A stretch of DNA of 64,000 nt from Verrucosispora sp. NA02020 (GCF_013364215.1 NZ_CP054923.1:6820001-6884000); one strand, 5' to 3'. Counted from the first letter of the stretch, positions 49,877-58,870 are shown. Numbers and translations: made by a program. Notes: generated by a model not told the origin, from the letters alone.

Positions 49877-51121
49877 ATGTTTAGAGTAGCCGTGATCGGT
49901 GGTCGTCCCGCCCCGATCAAGGGAGCCAAGGACCTGGGCGTCGACGTCGTCCTGGTGCATCAACCGGGGCAGTACGAGGAGTCGATCCGGCAGCACTGCG
50001 AGCGGATCGTGCACGCGCCGCTGGCCGACGGCGAGGCGATGCTCGACGTGCTGCGCCCGCTGCACGACGAACGCCCCTTCGACCGGGTGCTGACCGTCTC
50101 CGAGCCGTGGGGTGTGCCCACCGGACACGTGGTGGACGGCCTGGGCCTGCCCGGGACCTCGGAGAAGACCGCCCGCCTGCTCAAGGACAAGGCGCTGATG
50201 CGCGAGCGGCTCGCCAAGTACGACCTGAGCCCGGTCCGCTACCGCGTGGTGCGCACCGAACGCGAGGCGAACGACTTCCTCGCGGAGGTCGGCGGTCCGG
50301 TCGTCCTCAAACCGGTCGACGGTGCCGCCAGCCGGAACATCCTGCGGGTGGCGGACGCGGCCGAGCTGGGCCACGCCTGGCGCGTGCACACCGAGGCCGG
50401 CAACACCTCGGTGCTCGCCGAGGAGTTCCTCGTCGGCCCGGTGGTGAGCGTGGAGTCGTTCTCCTTCGGCGGTCGGCACCTGCCCGTCGGCTACTCCGAG
50501 TACCTGGTCAACTCGTACCACGTGGAGTGGCAGGTCAGCGTGCCGAGCCGGCTCGTCGTGCCGTACCTGGAGGAGCTTCGGGACCTCACCGTGCGCCTGC
50601 TGGACGCGGTCGAACTCACCGAGGGCCCTTCGCACAGCGAGTTCGTCCTGACCGACCGGGGTCCGCGGGTGCTGGAGTCGCACGCCCGGATGGGTGGGCA
50701 CGCCATCCCCGAGCTGGTCCGCCGGGCCTACGGCCTGGACCTGGCCCGGATGTGGCTGACGGTGCCGCTCGGCATCGACGCGCTGCCCGCCGAGTCTCCG
50801 CGGCCCACGGCGGGTGCCGCCATCCGGTTCCTGCGGCCCGAGCCCGGGGAGATCCGCGCCGTCACAGTCGCCGAGGACATCCCGGCGGTGGTCAAGCGGG
50901 TCCCGCCCGGCGAGATGGCCGACGTGTACCTCCCGCTGCTCGGCGAGTTGGTCGACGTCCCGGTCGGCGCGGTCGTGCACAAGAACCCGGGCGACGTGAT
51001 CACCCCGATCCAGACGCTCGCGGACTGCAGCTCCGGGTACGTGCTGGCCACCGGCGCGGACGCCGACTCGGCGATCGCCACCTGTGTCCTGGTCGACCAG
51101 CAGATCCAGTTCCACACGTGA
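49877..51121 (+). CDS. ATP-grasp ligase 2 of cluster (BacD-like)
   Basis: 414-residue ATP-grasp ligase closely related to the one at 56486 (both begin with a V-A-V-I-G-G-x-P-A-P-I segment). ATP-binding block GGPVVLKPVDGAASRNI, GPSHSEFVLTDRGPRVLESHARMGG for metal and substrate, and C-terminal DCSSGYVLATGADADSAIA. The layout is that of L-amino-acid ligases in dipeptide pathways. AGAAGG lies 8-9 bp before the ATG. Its TGA overlaps the GTG of the MFS gene, so exporter and ligase are translationally coupled. Confidence 0.83.
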   Translation: MFRVAVIGGRPAPIKGAKDLGVDVVLVHQPGQYEESIRQHCERIVHAPLADGEAMLDVLRPLHDERPFDRVLTVSEPWGVPTGHVVDGLGLPGTSEKTARLLKDKALMRERLAKYDLSPVRYRVVRTEREANDFLAEVGGPVVLKPVDGAASRNILRVADAAELGHAWRVHTEAGNTSVLAEEFLVGPVVSVESFSFGGRHLPVGYSEYLVNSYHVEWQVSVPSRLVVPYLEELRDLTVRLLDAVELTEGPSHSEFVLTDRGPRVLESHARMGGHAIPELVRRAYGLDLARMWLTVPLGIDALPAESPRPTAGAAIRFLRPEPGEIRAVTVAEDIPAVVKRVPPGEMADVYLPLLGELVDVPVGAVVHKNPGDVITPIQTLADCSSGYVLATGADADSAIATCVLVDQQIQFHT

Positions 51122-52419
51122 CCCTCCTGCGGCATCACGACTTCCGGCTGCTGTGGACCACGCAGACCCTGGGGCAGTTCGGCGCGCACTTCAGCCGGGT
51201 CGGCCTGCCCCTGGTGGCGATCCTGGCCCTGGACGCGACCGCGTTCGAGGCCGGACTGCTGGCGACGTTCCAGACCGTGGCGTTCCTCGTGGTCGGCCTG
51301 CCCGCCGGGGCGTGGGTGGATCGACGGCGCAAGCGTCCCGTCATGATCGTGGCGAACCTCGGGCGGGGTCTGCTGTTGGCGTGGGTGCCGGTGGCCGCCT
51401 ACCTGGGGGTGCTCTCCCTGACCCAGTTGTACGTGGTCGCGCTGGGGGTGAGCGTGGGGACGCTGCTGTTCGAGACGGCGTACGTGAGCTACCTGCCGCT
51501 GCTGCTCGAACGCGGGCAGTTGGTCGAGGGCAACGCGAAGCTGGAGAGCACCCGGTCGGTGGCCCAGGTCGGCGGTCCCACGCTCGGCGGCTACCTGATC
51601 CAGTGGCTGGGTGCGCCGCTCGCGGTGCTCACCGTCGCGGGCGGCTACCTGACCTCGGCGGTGGTGCTCTGCCGGATCCGGATGCGGGAGTCCGTTCCCG
51701 CGCGCGGCACCGACCGCCACCTGGTTCGGGAGATCCGGCAGGGGCTGTCGTTCGTCTTCGGGCACCGGTCCCTGCGCGCGCTCGCCGTCTCGGGTGCCCT
51801 GTTCAACCTCGGGGTGTTCGTCACCGGAACGGCGGTGGTGGTGCTGCTCGCCCAGCAGCTGCGCATCGCGCCGGGAACGGTGGGACTGTGGTTCGCCGTC
51901 GGCGGACTGGGCGGGCTGGTCGGGGCGTTCCTCGTCCGGCGGGTCAGCGCCCGGATCGGCCCGGGGCCGGCGGTCTGGGTGGGCATGGCGGTGGCCGGCG
52001 TCTCCGGTCTGGTCGTGCCGCTCGCCGACGCCGACTGGCGTCTCTGGCTCGCCGGGGCGGGCAACGCGTTGGTCTCCACCGGCCTGGTCATCAACAACGT
52101 GAACAGCATGGCGATCCGCCAGCAACTGTGTCCGCAGGAGTTGCAGGGCCGGATGAACGCCACCATCCGCTTCCTCATCTTCGGGGCCATGCCGATCGGC
52201 TCGTTCCTCGGCGGGTTCCTCGGGGAACGCGTCGGGCTCCGGGAGGCCCTGTGGGTGGGGGCCGGACTCAGCCTGGTCGCCGTCCTGCCGGTCTACTTCT
52301 CGCCGCTGCGGACCATGCGTGGCGACCCGGGCGACGACGACCCGGGTACGGATCGGAGCAGCACCCGGCCCGGACGCCGGGAGCGTCGACGCGACCCGGA
52401 CGGCGTCGGTTCCCGATGA
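51118..52419 (+). CDS. MFS exporter
   Basis: 433-residue MFS transporter of the TcmA/MDR-efflux type (MFS_1/enterobactin-exporter-like), with about 11-12 hydrophobic helices. The A-motif-like [14 protein letters not shown] follows helix 2 and the antiporter-type [14 protein letters not shown] in helix 5. A charged, Arg/Asp-rich tail (from about residue 405) is presumably cytoplasmic. GTGA overlap with the ATP-grasp 2 gene. It likely exports the final product. A 70-bp gap and a 30-bp palindrome separate it from trpB. Confidence 0.85.
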   Translation: MTLLRHHDFRLLWTTQTLGQFGAHFSRVGLPLVAILALDATAFEAGLLATFQTVAFLVVGLPAGAWVDRRRKRPVMIVANLGRGLLLAWVPVAAYLGVLSLTQLYVVALGVSVGTLLFETAYVSYLPLLLERGQLVEGNAKLESTRSVAQVGGPTLGGYLIQWLGAPLAVLTVAGGYLTSAVVLCRIRMRESVPARGTDRHLVREIRQGLSFVFGHRSLRALAVSGALFNLGVFVTGTAVVVLLAQQLRIAPGTVGLWFAVGGLGGLVGAFLVRRVSARIGPGPAVWVGMAVAGVSGLVVPLADADWRLWLAGAGNALVSTGLVINNVNSMAIRQQLCPQELQGRMNATIRFLIFGAMPIGSFLGGFLGERVGLREALWVGAGLSLVAVLPVYFSPLRTMRGDPGDDDPGTDRSSTRPGRRERRRDPDGVGSR

Positions 52420-52456
52420 GGCGGGCTTCCGTCGGGCCCGCCGGGTGTGTCATCCT

Positions 52457-52486
52457 GACTCCAACAGTTCTAGAACAGTGGGAGTC
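52457..52486. promoter_or_regulatory. 30-bp palindromic operator before trpB (DasR/HutC-like TCTAGA core)
   Basis: Sequence GACTCCAACAGTTC (52457-52470) followed by its near-complement TAGAACAGTGGGAGTC (52471-52486); 26 of 30 positions are palindromic, with core GTTCTAGAAC. It overlaps the GGGAG Shine-Dalgarno and ends 3 bp before the GTG start. Resembles the TGGTCTAGACCA type of operator bound by GntR/HutC (DasR) proteins; the GntR/UTRA gene two genes downstream is the likely binder. Confidence 0.65.
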
Positions 52487-52489
52487 CAC

Positions 52490-53683
52490 GTGACCGACCT
52501 GACCGTGCTGCCCAACGGCAGCGTCATGGCCGATCCCGGCGAGCGCGGCAGATTCGGCGGGCACGGGGGTCGTTTCGTCCCCGAGTCGCTGATCCCCGCC
52601 TGCACCGAGCTGGAGGCGGCGTTCCGGGAGGCGTGGGCGGACCAGCGCTTCCGCCGCGACCTCGACCGGCTGCTCGCGGTGCACGCCGGCCGCCCTACCG
52701 CGCTCACGCCGGCCTGGCGGCTCTCCGAGGAACTCGGCATCAACGTGCTGCTGAAACGGGAGGACCTCGCCCACACCGGCTCACACAAGATCAACAACGT
52801 GCTCGGTCAGGCCCTGCTGGCGCGCCGGATGGGCAAGACGAGGTTGATCGCCGAGACCGGCGCCGGCCAGCACGGCGTCGCCACGGCCACCGCCGCCGCG
52901 CTGCTCGGCCTCCAGGCGACCGTCTACATGGGGGCCAAGGACGTCGAGCGCCAGGCGCTGAACGTGTTCCGGATGGAGCTTCTCGGTGCCGAGGTCGTTC
53001 CGGTCACCGGCGGCAGCCGCACCCTGAAGGACGCCACCAGCGAGGCGCTGCGGCAGTGGGTCACCCGGGTCGACGACACCCACTACTGCATCGGCTCGGT
53101 CATGGGCCCGCACCCGTACCCGTGGATCGTGCGGGAGTTGCAGCGGGTCATCGGCGAGGAGGCGCGCGCACAGTGCGCCGCCGAACTACGGACCGGCGTG
53201 CCCGACTACGTGGTGGCCTGCATCGGCGGTGGCTCGAACGCCGCCGGCACGTTCGCCGGCTTCGTCGACACCCCGGCCCGACTCGTCGGCGTGGAGGCCG
53301 AGGGTGGGGCGGCGGTCGCGTTCGGCCGGGTCGGCGTGCTGCACGGGTTCCGCTCGTATGTCCTCCAGGACGAGCACGGCCAGGTCAGCGAGGCGCACTC
53401 GATCGCGGCCGGGCTCGACTACCCGGGCGTGGGCCCGGAGCACGCCTTCCTCAACGACTCCGGCCGGGCGCGGTACGTCACCGTCAACGACGCCGAGGTC
53501 ATCCCGGCGGTCCGGCGGCTGGCCCGCACCGAGGGGATCCTGCCCGCCCTGGAATCGGCCCACGCCATCGCCTGGGTGATCCGCGCCGCGGAGAGCGGCG
53601 AGCTGCCGCCGTTCAGCACCGTGCTGGTCGCGCTCTCCGGCCGTGGCGACAAGGACATCCACACCATCCGGGAGACCGCATGA
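52490..53683 (+). CDS. trpB: Tryptophan synthase beta chain (TrpB), cluster-associated
   Basis: 397-residue PLP enzyme that normally condenses indole with serine. PLP lysine in HTGSHKINN (Lys100), catalytic Glu122 in AETGAGQHG, phosphate-binding GGGSNA. Motifs and length are of the ordinary TrpB1 class, not TrpB2, and no key residue is missing. It lies within the biosynthetic cluster without trpC, trpD or trpE, so it is not the canonical trp operon. Options: precursor supply of Trp or a Trp analogue, or a product-resistant second copy of a target enzyme. GTG 52490 is chosen from GGGAG 5 bp upstream. ATGA overlap to trpA. Confidence 0.88.
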   Translation: MTDLTVLPNGSVMADPGERGRFGGHGGRFVPESLIPACTELEAAFREAWADQRFRRDLDRLLAVHAGRPTALTPAWRLSEELGINVLLKREDLAHTGSHKINNVLGQALLARRMGKTRLIAETGAGQHGVATATAAALLGLQATVYMGAKDVERQALNVFRMELLGAEVVPVTGGSRTLKDATSEALRQWVTRVDDTHYCIGSVMGPHPYPWIVRELQRVIGEEARAQCAAELRTGVPDYVVACIGGGSNAAGTFAGFVDTPARLVGVEAEGGAAVAFGRVGVLHGFRSYVLQDEHGQVSEAHSIAAGLDYPGVGPEHAFLNDSGRARYVTVNDAEVIPAVRRLARTEGILPALESAHAIAWVIRAAESGELPPFSTVLVALSGRGDKDIHTIRETA

Positions 53684-54429
53684 ACGGCAAGCTGCTGGTC
53701 CCGTACGTGACCGGGGGCATCCGGCCCGACTGGACCGGGTACGTCGAGGCGTACGCCCGCAGCGGCGCGGACATGATCGAGATCGGGCTCCCCTTCTCCG
53801 ACCCGATCCTCGACGGGCCGACGATCCAACAGGCGTCCTACCGCGCCCTGCAACAGGGGGCCACGGTCCGGTCGATCCTCGACGACCTCGCCGGGGTGGA
53901 CGTCGACGTACCACTGATCGCCATGACGTACTACAACCTGGTGATGCACGCGCCGTCGTTCTGCGCGGACCTCGCGGCGGCCGGGGTCAGCGGGCTGATC
54001 GTGCCCGACGTGCCGATCGACGAGGTGGACGACCTGGCGGCCAGCGCCACGGCGGCCGGTGTCGACCTGGTGCTGCTCGCCGCGCCCACCACCCCCGGCC
54101 CTCGGCTGGCCGCCATCGCGCGGCGCAGTCGCCGCTTCGTCTACGCCGTCTCGGTGATGGGCACCACCGGCGAGCGCGACCGACTCGCCGAGGACGCCGC
54201 CCGGCTCGCCCGCGACCTGCGGGCCCTGACCGACCTGCCGGTGCTGCTCGGCTTCGGCATCTCCCGGCCCGCGCACGCGGTGGAGGCGGCCGAGGCCGCC
54301 GACGGTGTCGTGGTCGCCTCGGCACTGATGCGGATGGTCCTCGACGGCGCGGACCCCGCTGAGGTCGGAGCCGTGGTCGCGGAGTTCCGCGCGGCGTTGG
54401 ACGGGGTGGGCGCAGCGGTTCCCGGGTGA
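53680..54429 (+). CDS. trpA: Tryptophan synthase alpha chain (TrpA), cluster-associated
   Basis: 249-residue alpha subunit that cleaves indole-3-glycerol phosphate to indole. The general acid/base pair corresponding to E49 and D60 of the enteric enzyme appears at Glu34 and Asp45 in [16 protein letters not shown]. Phosphate-binding GFGIS and ASALM are present. The N-terminus is about 15 residues shorter than usual, beginning at [13 protein letters not shown]. The ATG overlaps the trpB stop (ATGA), so an alpha2-beta2 complex is expected. It shares its single transcript with trpB and probably the GntR gene. Confidence 0.88.
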   Translation: MNGKLLVPYVTGGIRPDWTGYVEAYARSGADMIEIGLPFSDPILDGPTIQQASYRALQQGATVRSILDDLAGVDVDVPLIAMTYYNLVMHAPSFCADLAAAGVSGLIVPDVPIDEVDDLAASATAAGVDLVLLAAPTTPGPRLAAIARRSRRFVYAVSVMGTTGERDRLAEDAARLARDLRALTDLPVLLGFGISRPAHAVEAAEAADGVVVASALMRMVLDGADPAEVGAVVAEFRAALDGVGAAVPG

Positions 54430-54517
54430 CCGCGAGCCGGGCGGGTGCCCGGTGCGGCCGGTCACGGACCGTGGGCCACACTGGGCACCGGCACGGCCGC
54501 AGGGACGGGAGACACCC

Positions 54518-55327
54518 ATGGGTGAGGCGACGGCGGGTGGGCGACCGACCGCGCGCTACCGGCAGATCGCGGCCGACCTGGCGGCCCGGATCCGGCAGGG
54601 CGAGTACGAGCCGGGCGAGGCGCTGCCGGCGCAGCGGGACCTGAGCGCCCACTACGGCGTCACGCTGATGACGTTGCGTCAGGCCCTCCAGGAGCTGTCC
54701 GACGAGGGACTCATCGTCCAGCAGGCCGGGCGGGGCACCTACGTCACACCGGTCCAGGCCGCCTACCGCGTGGACACGCTGCGCAGCTTCACCGAGGACC
54801 TCCGCGAGCAGGGCCACGACGTGCTCACCCAGGTGGTGTCCGGTGCGATGCGCCGACCGCCGGCCTGGGTGGTCGACCGGTTCGGCGACGGTGGCGGCGA
54901 GCGGGCCCTGCGGCTGGAACGGCTGCGCCTGCTGAACGGCCGTCCCACCATCCACCAGGTCTCCTGGGTCCGCCCGCCGTACGCGGCGACGATCCGGGAC
55001 CGCGACTTCGCCCGGACGTCGCTCTACGCCGCGCTGGCCGACGCCGGTGTCGCCATCCTGCGGGCCTCGGAACGGATCGTCCCGTCTCTCCTCGCCGCGC
55101 CGGCCGCCGGGCATCTGCGCCAGCCCGTCGGCAGCCCGGTCCTCGTCAGCGAACGGACGACGATCGCCCTGGACGGGACCGCCGTGGTGGTGGACCGGGC
55201 GGTGGTCGTCGGCGACGCCATGGAGATCCGTGCCGAGCGCGCGGCGACCCGGTTGTCGGTCCGGTGGGGTGCCGTACGCTCCCCGGTCCTGCCGGGCGAC
55301 GGACGTCCCGGCGGCGACGCGCCGTAG
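54518..55327 (+). CDS. GntR-family regulator with UTRA domain (HutC/DasR type)
   Basis: 269-residue regulator. Winged helix N-terminal domain (about 12-78: YRQIAADLAARIRQGEYEPGEALPAQRDLSAHYGVTLMTLRQALQELSDEGLIVQQAGRGTYV) with UTRA-type ligand-binding domain C-terminal (residues about 95-250). HutC-class proteins usually bind palindromes with a TCTAGA-like core, matching the operator in front of trpB. ATG 54518 has GGGAGA 6 bp upstream; an upstream in-frame start at 54452 lacks a good ribosome-binding site. It follows trpA by 88 bp, giving a plausible autoregulated trpB-trpA-gntR unit; ligand might be a Trp-like intermediate (inference). Confidence 0.85.
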   Translation: MGEATAGGRPTARYRQIAADLAARIRQGEYEPGEALPAQRDLSAHYGVTLMTLRQALQELSDEGLIVQQAGRGTYVTPVQAAYRVDTLRSFTEDLREQGHDVLTQVVSGAMRRPPAWVVDRFGDGGGERALRLERLRLLNGRPTIHQVSWVRPPYAATIRDRDFARTSLYAALADAGVAILRASERIVPSLLAAPAAGHLRQPVGSPVLVSERTTIALDGTAVVVDRAVVVGDAMEIRAERAATRLSVRWGAVRSPVLPGDGRPGGDAP

Positions 55328-55435
55328 GGCGGTCCGCTTCCTGCCCGCAGCGGGCGACGGCAGCAAGGTGTCTGGCCACTTCTGGCCTCCGTGACGGCGT
55401 TGTTACCCGCTGTCGCCGTCCGGCATCGTGAGGTC

Positions 55436-55467
55436 TCGGGTGCACGACGACTGGGCGTCGCACCCGA
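55436..55467 (+). other. Hairpin between gntR and the oxygenase gene
   Basis: 12-bp stem with a 2-nt bulge: TCGGGTGC (55436-55443) with GCACCCGA (55460-55467), and an inner GACG (55446-55449)/CGTC (55456-55459). It lies 52 bp upstream of the oxygenase start and over 100 bp beyond the GntR stop, so it may be a weak terminator or an operator/leader structure. Confidence 0.45.
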
Positions 55468-55518
55468 TCCGACCGCGAGTTGGGGATTCGCGGCGAACCC
55501 TCATGATCGGAGCCGTTC

Positions 55519-56463
55519 ATGACCCGTGCACTCCGGGTGGCCCGTCACCATCTGAACGACCGGACCCGTGACCTGCTCGACAAGGAGCTCACGGCCGCTG
55601 TCTGCGACATCGAGCTGGATTCGGACGCCCACGAGGCGATCCTCGCCGGAATCGGTGCCCACGCCCTGCAGACCCACCTGCCCGGCGAGATCCTCCAGGC
55701 ACTGACGTTCTTTCCGGCCACCGGCTCGCACGTGCTGACCATCGGCAACCTGCCGCAGCAGGAGTTCCCGGCCACGCCACGTGACGGCTTCACCGACGAA
55801 CCCGCGATGGCCGTGACCAACGCCCTGCACTTCGGGCTGCTGCAACTGCTCTCGCTGACGCCGTTCGCGGTCGACTACGAGAACGCCGGCAAGTACATCC
55901 GCAACGTCGCCCCGAACCCGGCGGCGGCGGGAACCACCAGTTCCTGGGGGGCGGATTCCGAGTTCTCCTGGCACACCGACAACCCGCACCTCCCCTTCGG
56001 CGGCAGGGGCGTCGACCCGCGCCGGTACGTCCCGCGCTACCTCAGCTTCTATGCGGTCCGCAACGACGAGCAGGTGCCGACCGAGGTGCTCGCCATCGAG
56101 GAGGCCGTGGCCGCGCTGGACGAGACCACCGTGCGGGAGTTGCAGTCGGCCCAGTTCACCGTCGGCCCGCCCGCCTCGAACGACGAGACGGCACCGCTGC
56201 GGGACACCGCCCTGCTGGAGCAGAGCTACGAGGGAACACGGGCGCGGTTCGACCGGGGCACGGTCGCCGCGAACACGCCGGCCGCGAGTGCCGCCCTCGA
56301 CAGCTGGGTGCGGGCCCTCGACCAGGCGCGGTCCGAGGCGTTCGTACTGCGGTCCGGCGATTTCCTGATCTTCGACAACTACCGGGTGCTGCACCGCCGT
56401 CGGGCGTTCCGACCCGGCCCGGCGGACACCGCCCGCTGGCTGCGCCGCTGCTACGCAAGCTGA
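55519..56463 (+). CDS. Clavaminate synthase-like Fe(II)/2-oxoglutarate oxygenase
   Basis: 314-residue TauD/clavaminate-synthase superfamily oxygenase. Facial triad His152-x-Asp154 in SWHTDNPH and His292 in YRVLHRRR; Arg306 or Arg309 (ARWLRR) would bind 2-oxoglutarate. Resembles the free amino-acid hydroxylases AsnO/VioC (which hydroxylate Asn and Arg at C-beta), so beta-hydroxylation of an amino acid or dipeptide is likely, generating a hydroxyl that the carbamoyltransferase could use. GGAG 7 bp upstream supports ATG 55519. The next ATP-grasp gene begins 22 bp after its stop. Confidence 0.84.
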   Translation: MTRALRVARHHLNDRTRDLLDKELTAAVCDIELDSDAHEAILAGIGAHALQTHLPGEILQALTFFPATGSHVLTIGNLPQQEFPATPRDGFTDEPAMAVTNALHFGLLQLLSLTPFAVDYENAGKYIRNVAPNPAAAGTTSSWGADSEFSWHTDNPHLPFGGRGVDPRRYVPRYLSFYAVRNDEQVPTEVLAIEEAVAALDETTVRELQSAQFTVGPPASNDETAPLRDTALLEQSYEGTRARFDRGTVAANTPAASAALDSWVRALDQARSEAFVLRSGDFLIFDNYRVLHRRRAFRPGPADTARWLRRCYAS

Positions 56464-56485
56464 CCCGGACACCAGGAGGATGACC

Positions 56486-57739
56486 ATGGGCAAGTATCGC
56501 GTCGCCGTCATCGGCGGTATGCCCGCGCCGATCCACGGCGCCAGGGAACTCGGCATCGACGTCGTGCTGGTGCACGAGGAGGGCAAGTACGAGCCGTCCA
56601 TCCTGGCCCACACCGAGCGGGTCGTCCACGCTCCGCTGGACGACGGCCCGGCCATCCACGCCGCGCTCAGCCCGCTGCACGCCGAGCGCCCGTTCGACCG
56701 CGTGATGACCACGACCGAGGTCGCCGCGATCTCGTCGGGCTACGTCGTGGACATGTTCGGCCTGCCGGGCGTCACCGAGTTCACCGCCCGCGCGCTCAAG
56801 GACAAGTCCCTCACCCGGGAGTGCCTGGCCAAGGCCGACGTGGAGAACGTCCGCTACCAGGTGGTCAACTCGGTCCAGGAGGCGGTCGCGTTCCTGGAGC
56901 AGATCGGCGGGAAGATCGTCCTCAAGCCGATCGACGGTGCGGCGAGCCTGCACATCAAGGAGGTCGAGACCCCGGAGCAGGTGGCCGAGGCCATGTCGGA
57001 GCTGGCCGCCGCCGGTATCACCGCGCCGATGGCCGAGGAGTTCCTCTCCGGCCCGGTGGTGAGCGTCGACTCGTTCTCCTTCGGGGGCCGGCACCTCACC
57101 ATCGGCTACTCCGAATACCGGATGAACGACCGGTTCGTCGAGTGGGAGGTCAGCACGCCGAGCCGGGTCGCCGTGCCCTACCTCGCGGAACTCCGGGAAC
57201 TCACCGCGAAGCTCCTGGACGCGGTCGGCGTGACCGAGGGACCGTCGCACAGCGAGTTCGTCCTCACCCCGCACGGGCCCCGGGTGCTCGAATCCCACGC
57301 GCGTCTGGCCGGCAGTGGCGCGCCGGAACTGGTGCGGCGCGCCTTCGGGCTGGACCTCAACCGCATGTTCCTGACGGTCCCGTTGGGCATCGACGAGCTT
57401 CCGCTCGAATCACCCGCACCGATCGGGGGCGCGGTCGCCCTCTTCCTGACCCCGAAGCCGGGGCCGATCACGTCGATCACCGTCAGCGAGGACATTCCGG
57501 CGACGGTACGCCGGATCCCGCCCGGCGAGTCGGCGCGGGTCTTCATGCCATACCTGTTCGAGCTGGGCGCCGAGGACACCGCCGTGGTCATCACCAAGAA
57601 CTCCGGCGACGAGGTCGCACCGTTGCTGACCGTCGCGGACTGTAGCAACGGCTACATCCTGGCCTCCGGCACGGACGCGCTCGACGCCATCGCCAAGGCC
57701 GAGGCGATCAACGCGAAGATAGACTTCGTCACCGGTTGA
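56486..57739 (+). CDS. ATP-grasp ligase 3 of cluster
   Basis: 417-residue ATP-grasp ligase, paralogue of the one at 49877. YRVAVIGGMPAPIHGARELGIDVVLVHE, KIVLKPIDGAASLHI, GPSHSEFVLTPHGPRVLESHARLAGSG and DCSNGYILASGTDALDAIA align almost position by position. AGGAGG at 56474-56479 places the start at ATG 56486 (6-bp spacing) rather than the ATG directly following the AGGAGG at 56480. The paralogue pair suggests two related amide bonds or two acceptors. Stop is 14 bp before the SDR start. Confidence 0.84.
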   Translation: MGKYRVAVIGGMPAPIHGARELGIDVVLVHEEGKYEPSILAHTERVVHAPLDDGPAIHAALSPLHAERPFDRVMTTTEVAAISSGYVVDMFGLPGVTEFTARALKDKSLTRECLAKADVENVRYQVVNSVQEAVAFLEQIGGKIVLKPIDGAASLHIKEVETPEQVAEAMSELAAAGITAPMAEEFLSGPVVSVDSFSFGGRHLTIGYSEYRMNDRFVEWEVSTPSRVAVPYLAELRELTAKLLDAVGVTEGPSHSEFVLTPHGPRVLESHARLAGSGAPELVRRAFGLDLNRMFLTVPLGIDELPLESPAPIGGAVALFLTPKPGPITSITVSEDIPATVRRIPPGESARVFMPYLFELGAEDTAVVITKNSGDEVAPLLTVADCSNGYILASGTDALDAIAKAEAINAKIDFVTG

Positions 57740-57753
57740 TGAGGGAGAACACC

Positions 57754-58503
57754 ATGAAGCGCACCGCAGTGGTGACGGGTGCCAGCAGCGGGATCGGGGC
57801 GGCCACGGCGCGCCGGCTGGCCAAGGACGGATTCTTCGTCGTGGTGGCGGCCCGCCGGTGGGACCGACTGGAGGCGCTGGCGGCCGAGATCGGTGGGCAG
57901 GCCGTCGCGCTCGACGTCACCGACCAGGCGTCCGTCCAGGCTCTCGCCGCCGGTCTGGACCGGTGCGACCTTCTGGTCAACAACGCGGGCGGGGCGGTGG
58001 GTGCCGACCCGCTGGCCACCACCTCGCCGGCCGACCTGGTGCGGAGCTTCGAGATCAACGTCCTGGGCATGCTGTACGTGACCCAGGCGCTGCTGCCGCT
58101 GCTCCGCGCCTCCGACGCACCGACCATCGTGACCGTCACCTCGACGGCCGCGCACGTGACCTACGAGTCCGGCGGCACCTACACGGCCGCCAAGCACGCG
58201 GAACACGCGCTGGTCGAGACGCTTCGGCTGGAACTCTGCGGTGAGCCGGTGCGGGTCATCGAGATCGCACCGGGCATGGTCCGCACGGACGAGTTCGCGG
58301 TCAACCGGTTCGCCGGCGACGCGGACAAGGCCGCCGCTGTGTACGCGGGCGTGGACCGGCCGCTGGTGGCCGAGGACGTCGCCGAGTGCATCGCCCTGAC
58401 GGTGGCACTGCCCAGCCACGTCAACGTGGATCGTCTCGTCGTCCGGCCGGTCGCTCAGGCCGCCCAGCACAAGGTGCACCGTCAGCCGATCTTCGGGAGC
58501 TGA
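57754..58503 (+). CDS. Short-chain dehydrogenase/reductase
   Basis: 249-residue classical SDR. TGASSGIG (8-15) binds NAD(P), NNAG in LLVNNAGG, Ser130 (VTSTAAH), Tyr143-x-x-x-Lys147 in YTAAK. AARRWDRL after beta-2 with a basic residue suggests NADPH. GAGGGAGA 5 bp upstream fixes ATG 57754. It is the last + strand gene of the cluster; a strong hairpin follows. It may oxidise or reduce an alcohol/ketone of the hydroxylated amino acid; substrate not evident. Confidence 0.87.
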   Translation: MKRTAVVTGASSGIGAATARRLAKDGFFVVVAARRWDRLEALAAEIGGQAVALDVTDQASVQALAAGLDRCDLLVNNAGGAVGADPLATTSPADLVRSFEINVLGMLYVTQALLPLLRASDAPTIVTVTSTAAHVTYESGGTYTAAKHAEHALVETLRLELCGEPVRVIEIAPGMVRTDEFAVNRFAGDADKAAAVYAGVDRPLVAEDVAECIALTVALPSHVNVDRLVVRPVAQAAQHKVHRQPIFGS

Positions 58504-58518
58504 CGGACGGGACGTCGT

Positions 58519-58550
58519 GCTGAGTCGCACCGCGAGCGGTGCGACTCAGC
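58519..58550. terminator. Bidirectional terminator at the cluster's end
   Basis: Perfect 14-bp stem GCTGAGTCGCACCG (58519-58532), CGAG loop, CGGTGCGACTCAGC (58537-58550), 15 bp after the SDR stop. The minus-strand membrane gene's stop codon (58546-58548) lies inside the right arm. Confidence 0.82.
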
Positions 58551-58800
58551 CCAGATCCTCGGGTTTCACCTTCCCCCTAGCGACAAGACTCTTCGCGAGA
58601 CGAACCCGCCCCAGCATGACCGCCTGCACGTAGCCGAGCACGACCAGCACGGCGGCGAAGATCTCGCCACGCTCGGCCAGAATCCAGGTGGGAATGATCG
58701 CGAAGAGGACCACCGGCACCGCGAAGACCCACAGCGGGTAGCGCAGGTGGTTGCTGAGTGTGGCGTCGAAGAGCTTGGGCACGAGATCATTAGATCTCAC
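58546..58800 (-). CDS. Small two-helix membrane protein, hypothetical
   Basis: 84-residue protein with two hydrophobic helices (YPLWVFAVPVVLFAIIPTW and FAAVLVVLGYVQAVMLG) and a charged C-terminus LAKSLVARGKVKPEDLG. No function known. GTG 58800 coincides with a perfect GAGATC-ATTA-GATCTC inverted repeat (58783-58798), so its translation or transcription may be controlled there. It converges on the cluster and overlaps its terminator. Confidence 0.65.
   Translation of the reverse strand: MRSNDLVPKLFDATLSNHLRYPLWVFAVPVVLFAIIPTWILAERGEIFAAVLVVLGYVQAVMLGRVRLAKSLVARGKVKPEDLG
58783..58798. promoter_or_regulatory. Short palindrome at the start of the small membrane protein gene
   Basis: GAGATC (58783-58788) ATTA GATCTC (58793-58798) immediately follows the start codon in the coding direction; possible operator or stability hairpin. 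Confidence 0.35.
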
Positions 58801-58870
58801 CCGGCAAGGACTCCTCGTCCGTCCGTCGACTCAGAACCCAGCGGGCACGTCCCGTGCCTCCGATACGTGG

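Noticed and set aside
54452..54517. Longer N-terminus of the GntR regulator
   Set aside because: No ribosome-binding site for that start, while GGGAGA is well spaced before ATG 54518 and homology begins soon after it.
41411..58503. NRPS/PKS or siderophore-type assembly line
   Set aside because: No adenylation, condensation, ketosynthase, carrier or IucA/C-type domain found in any frame.
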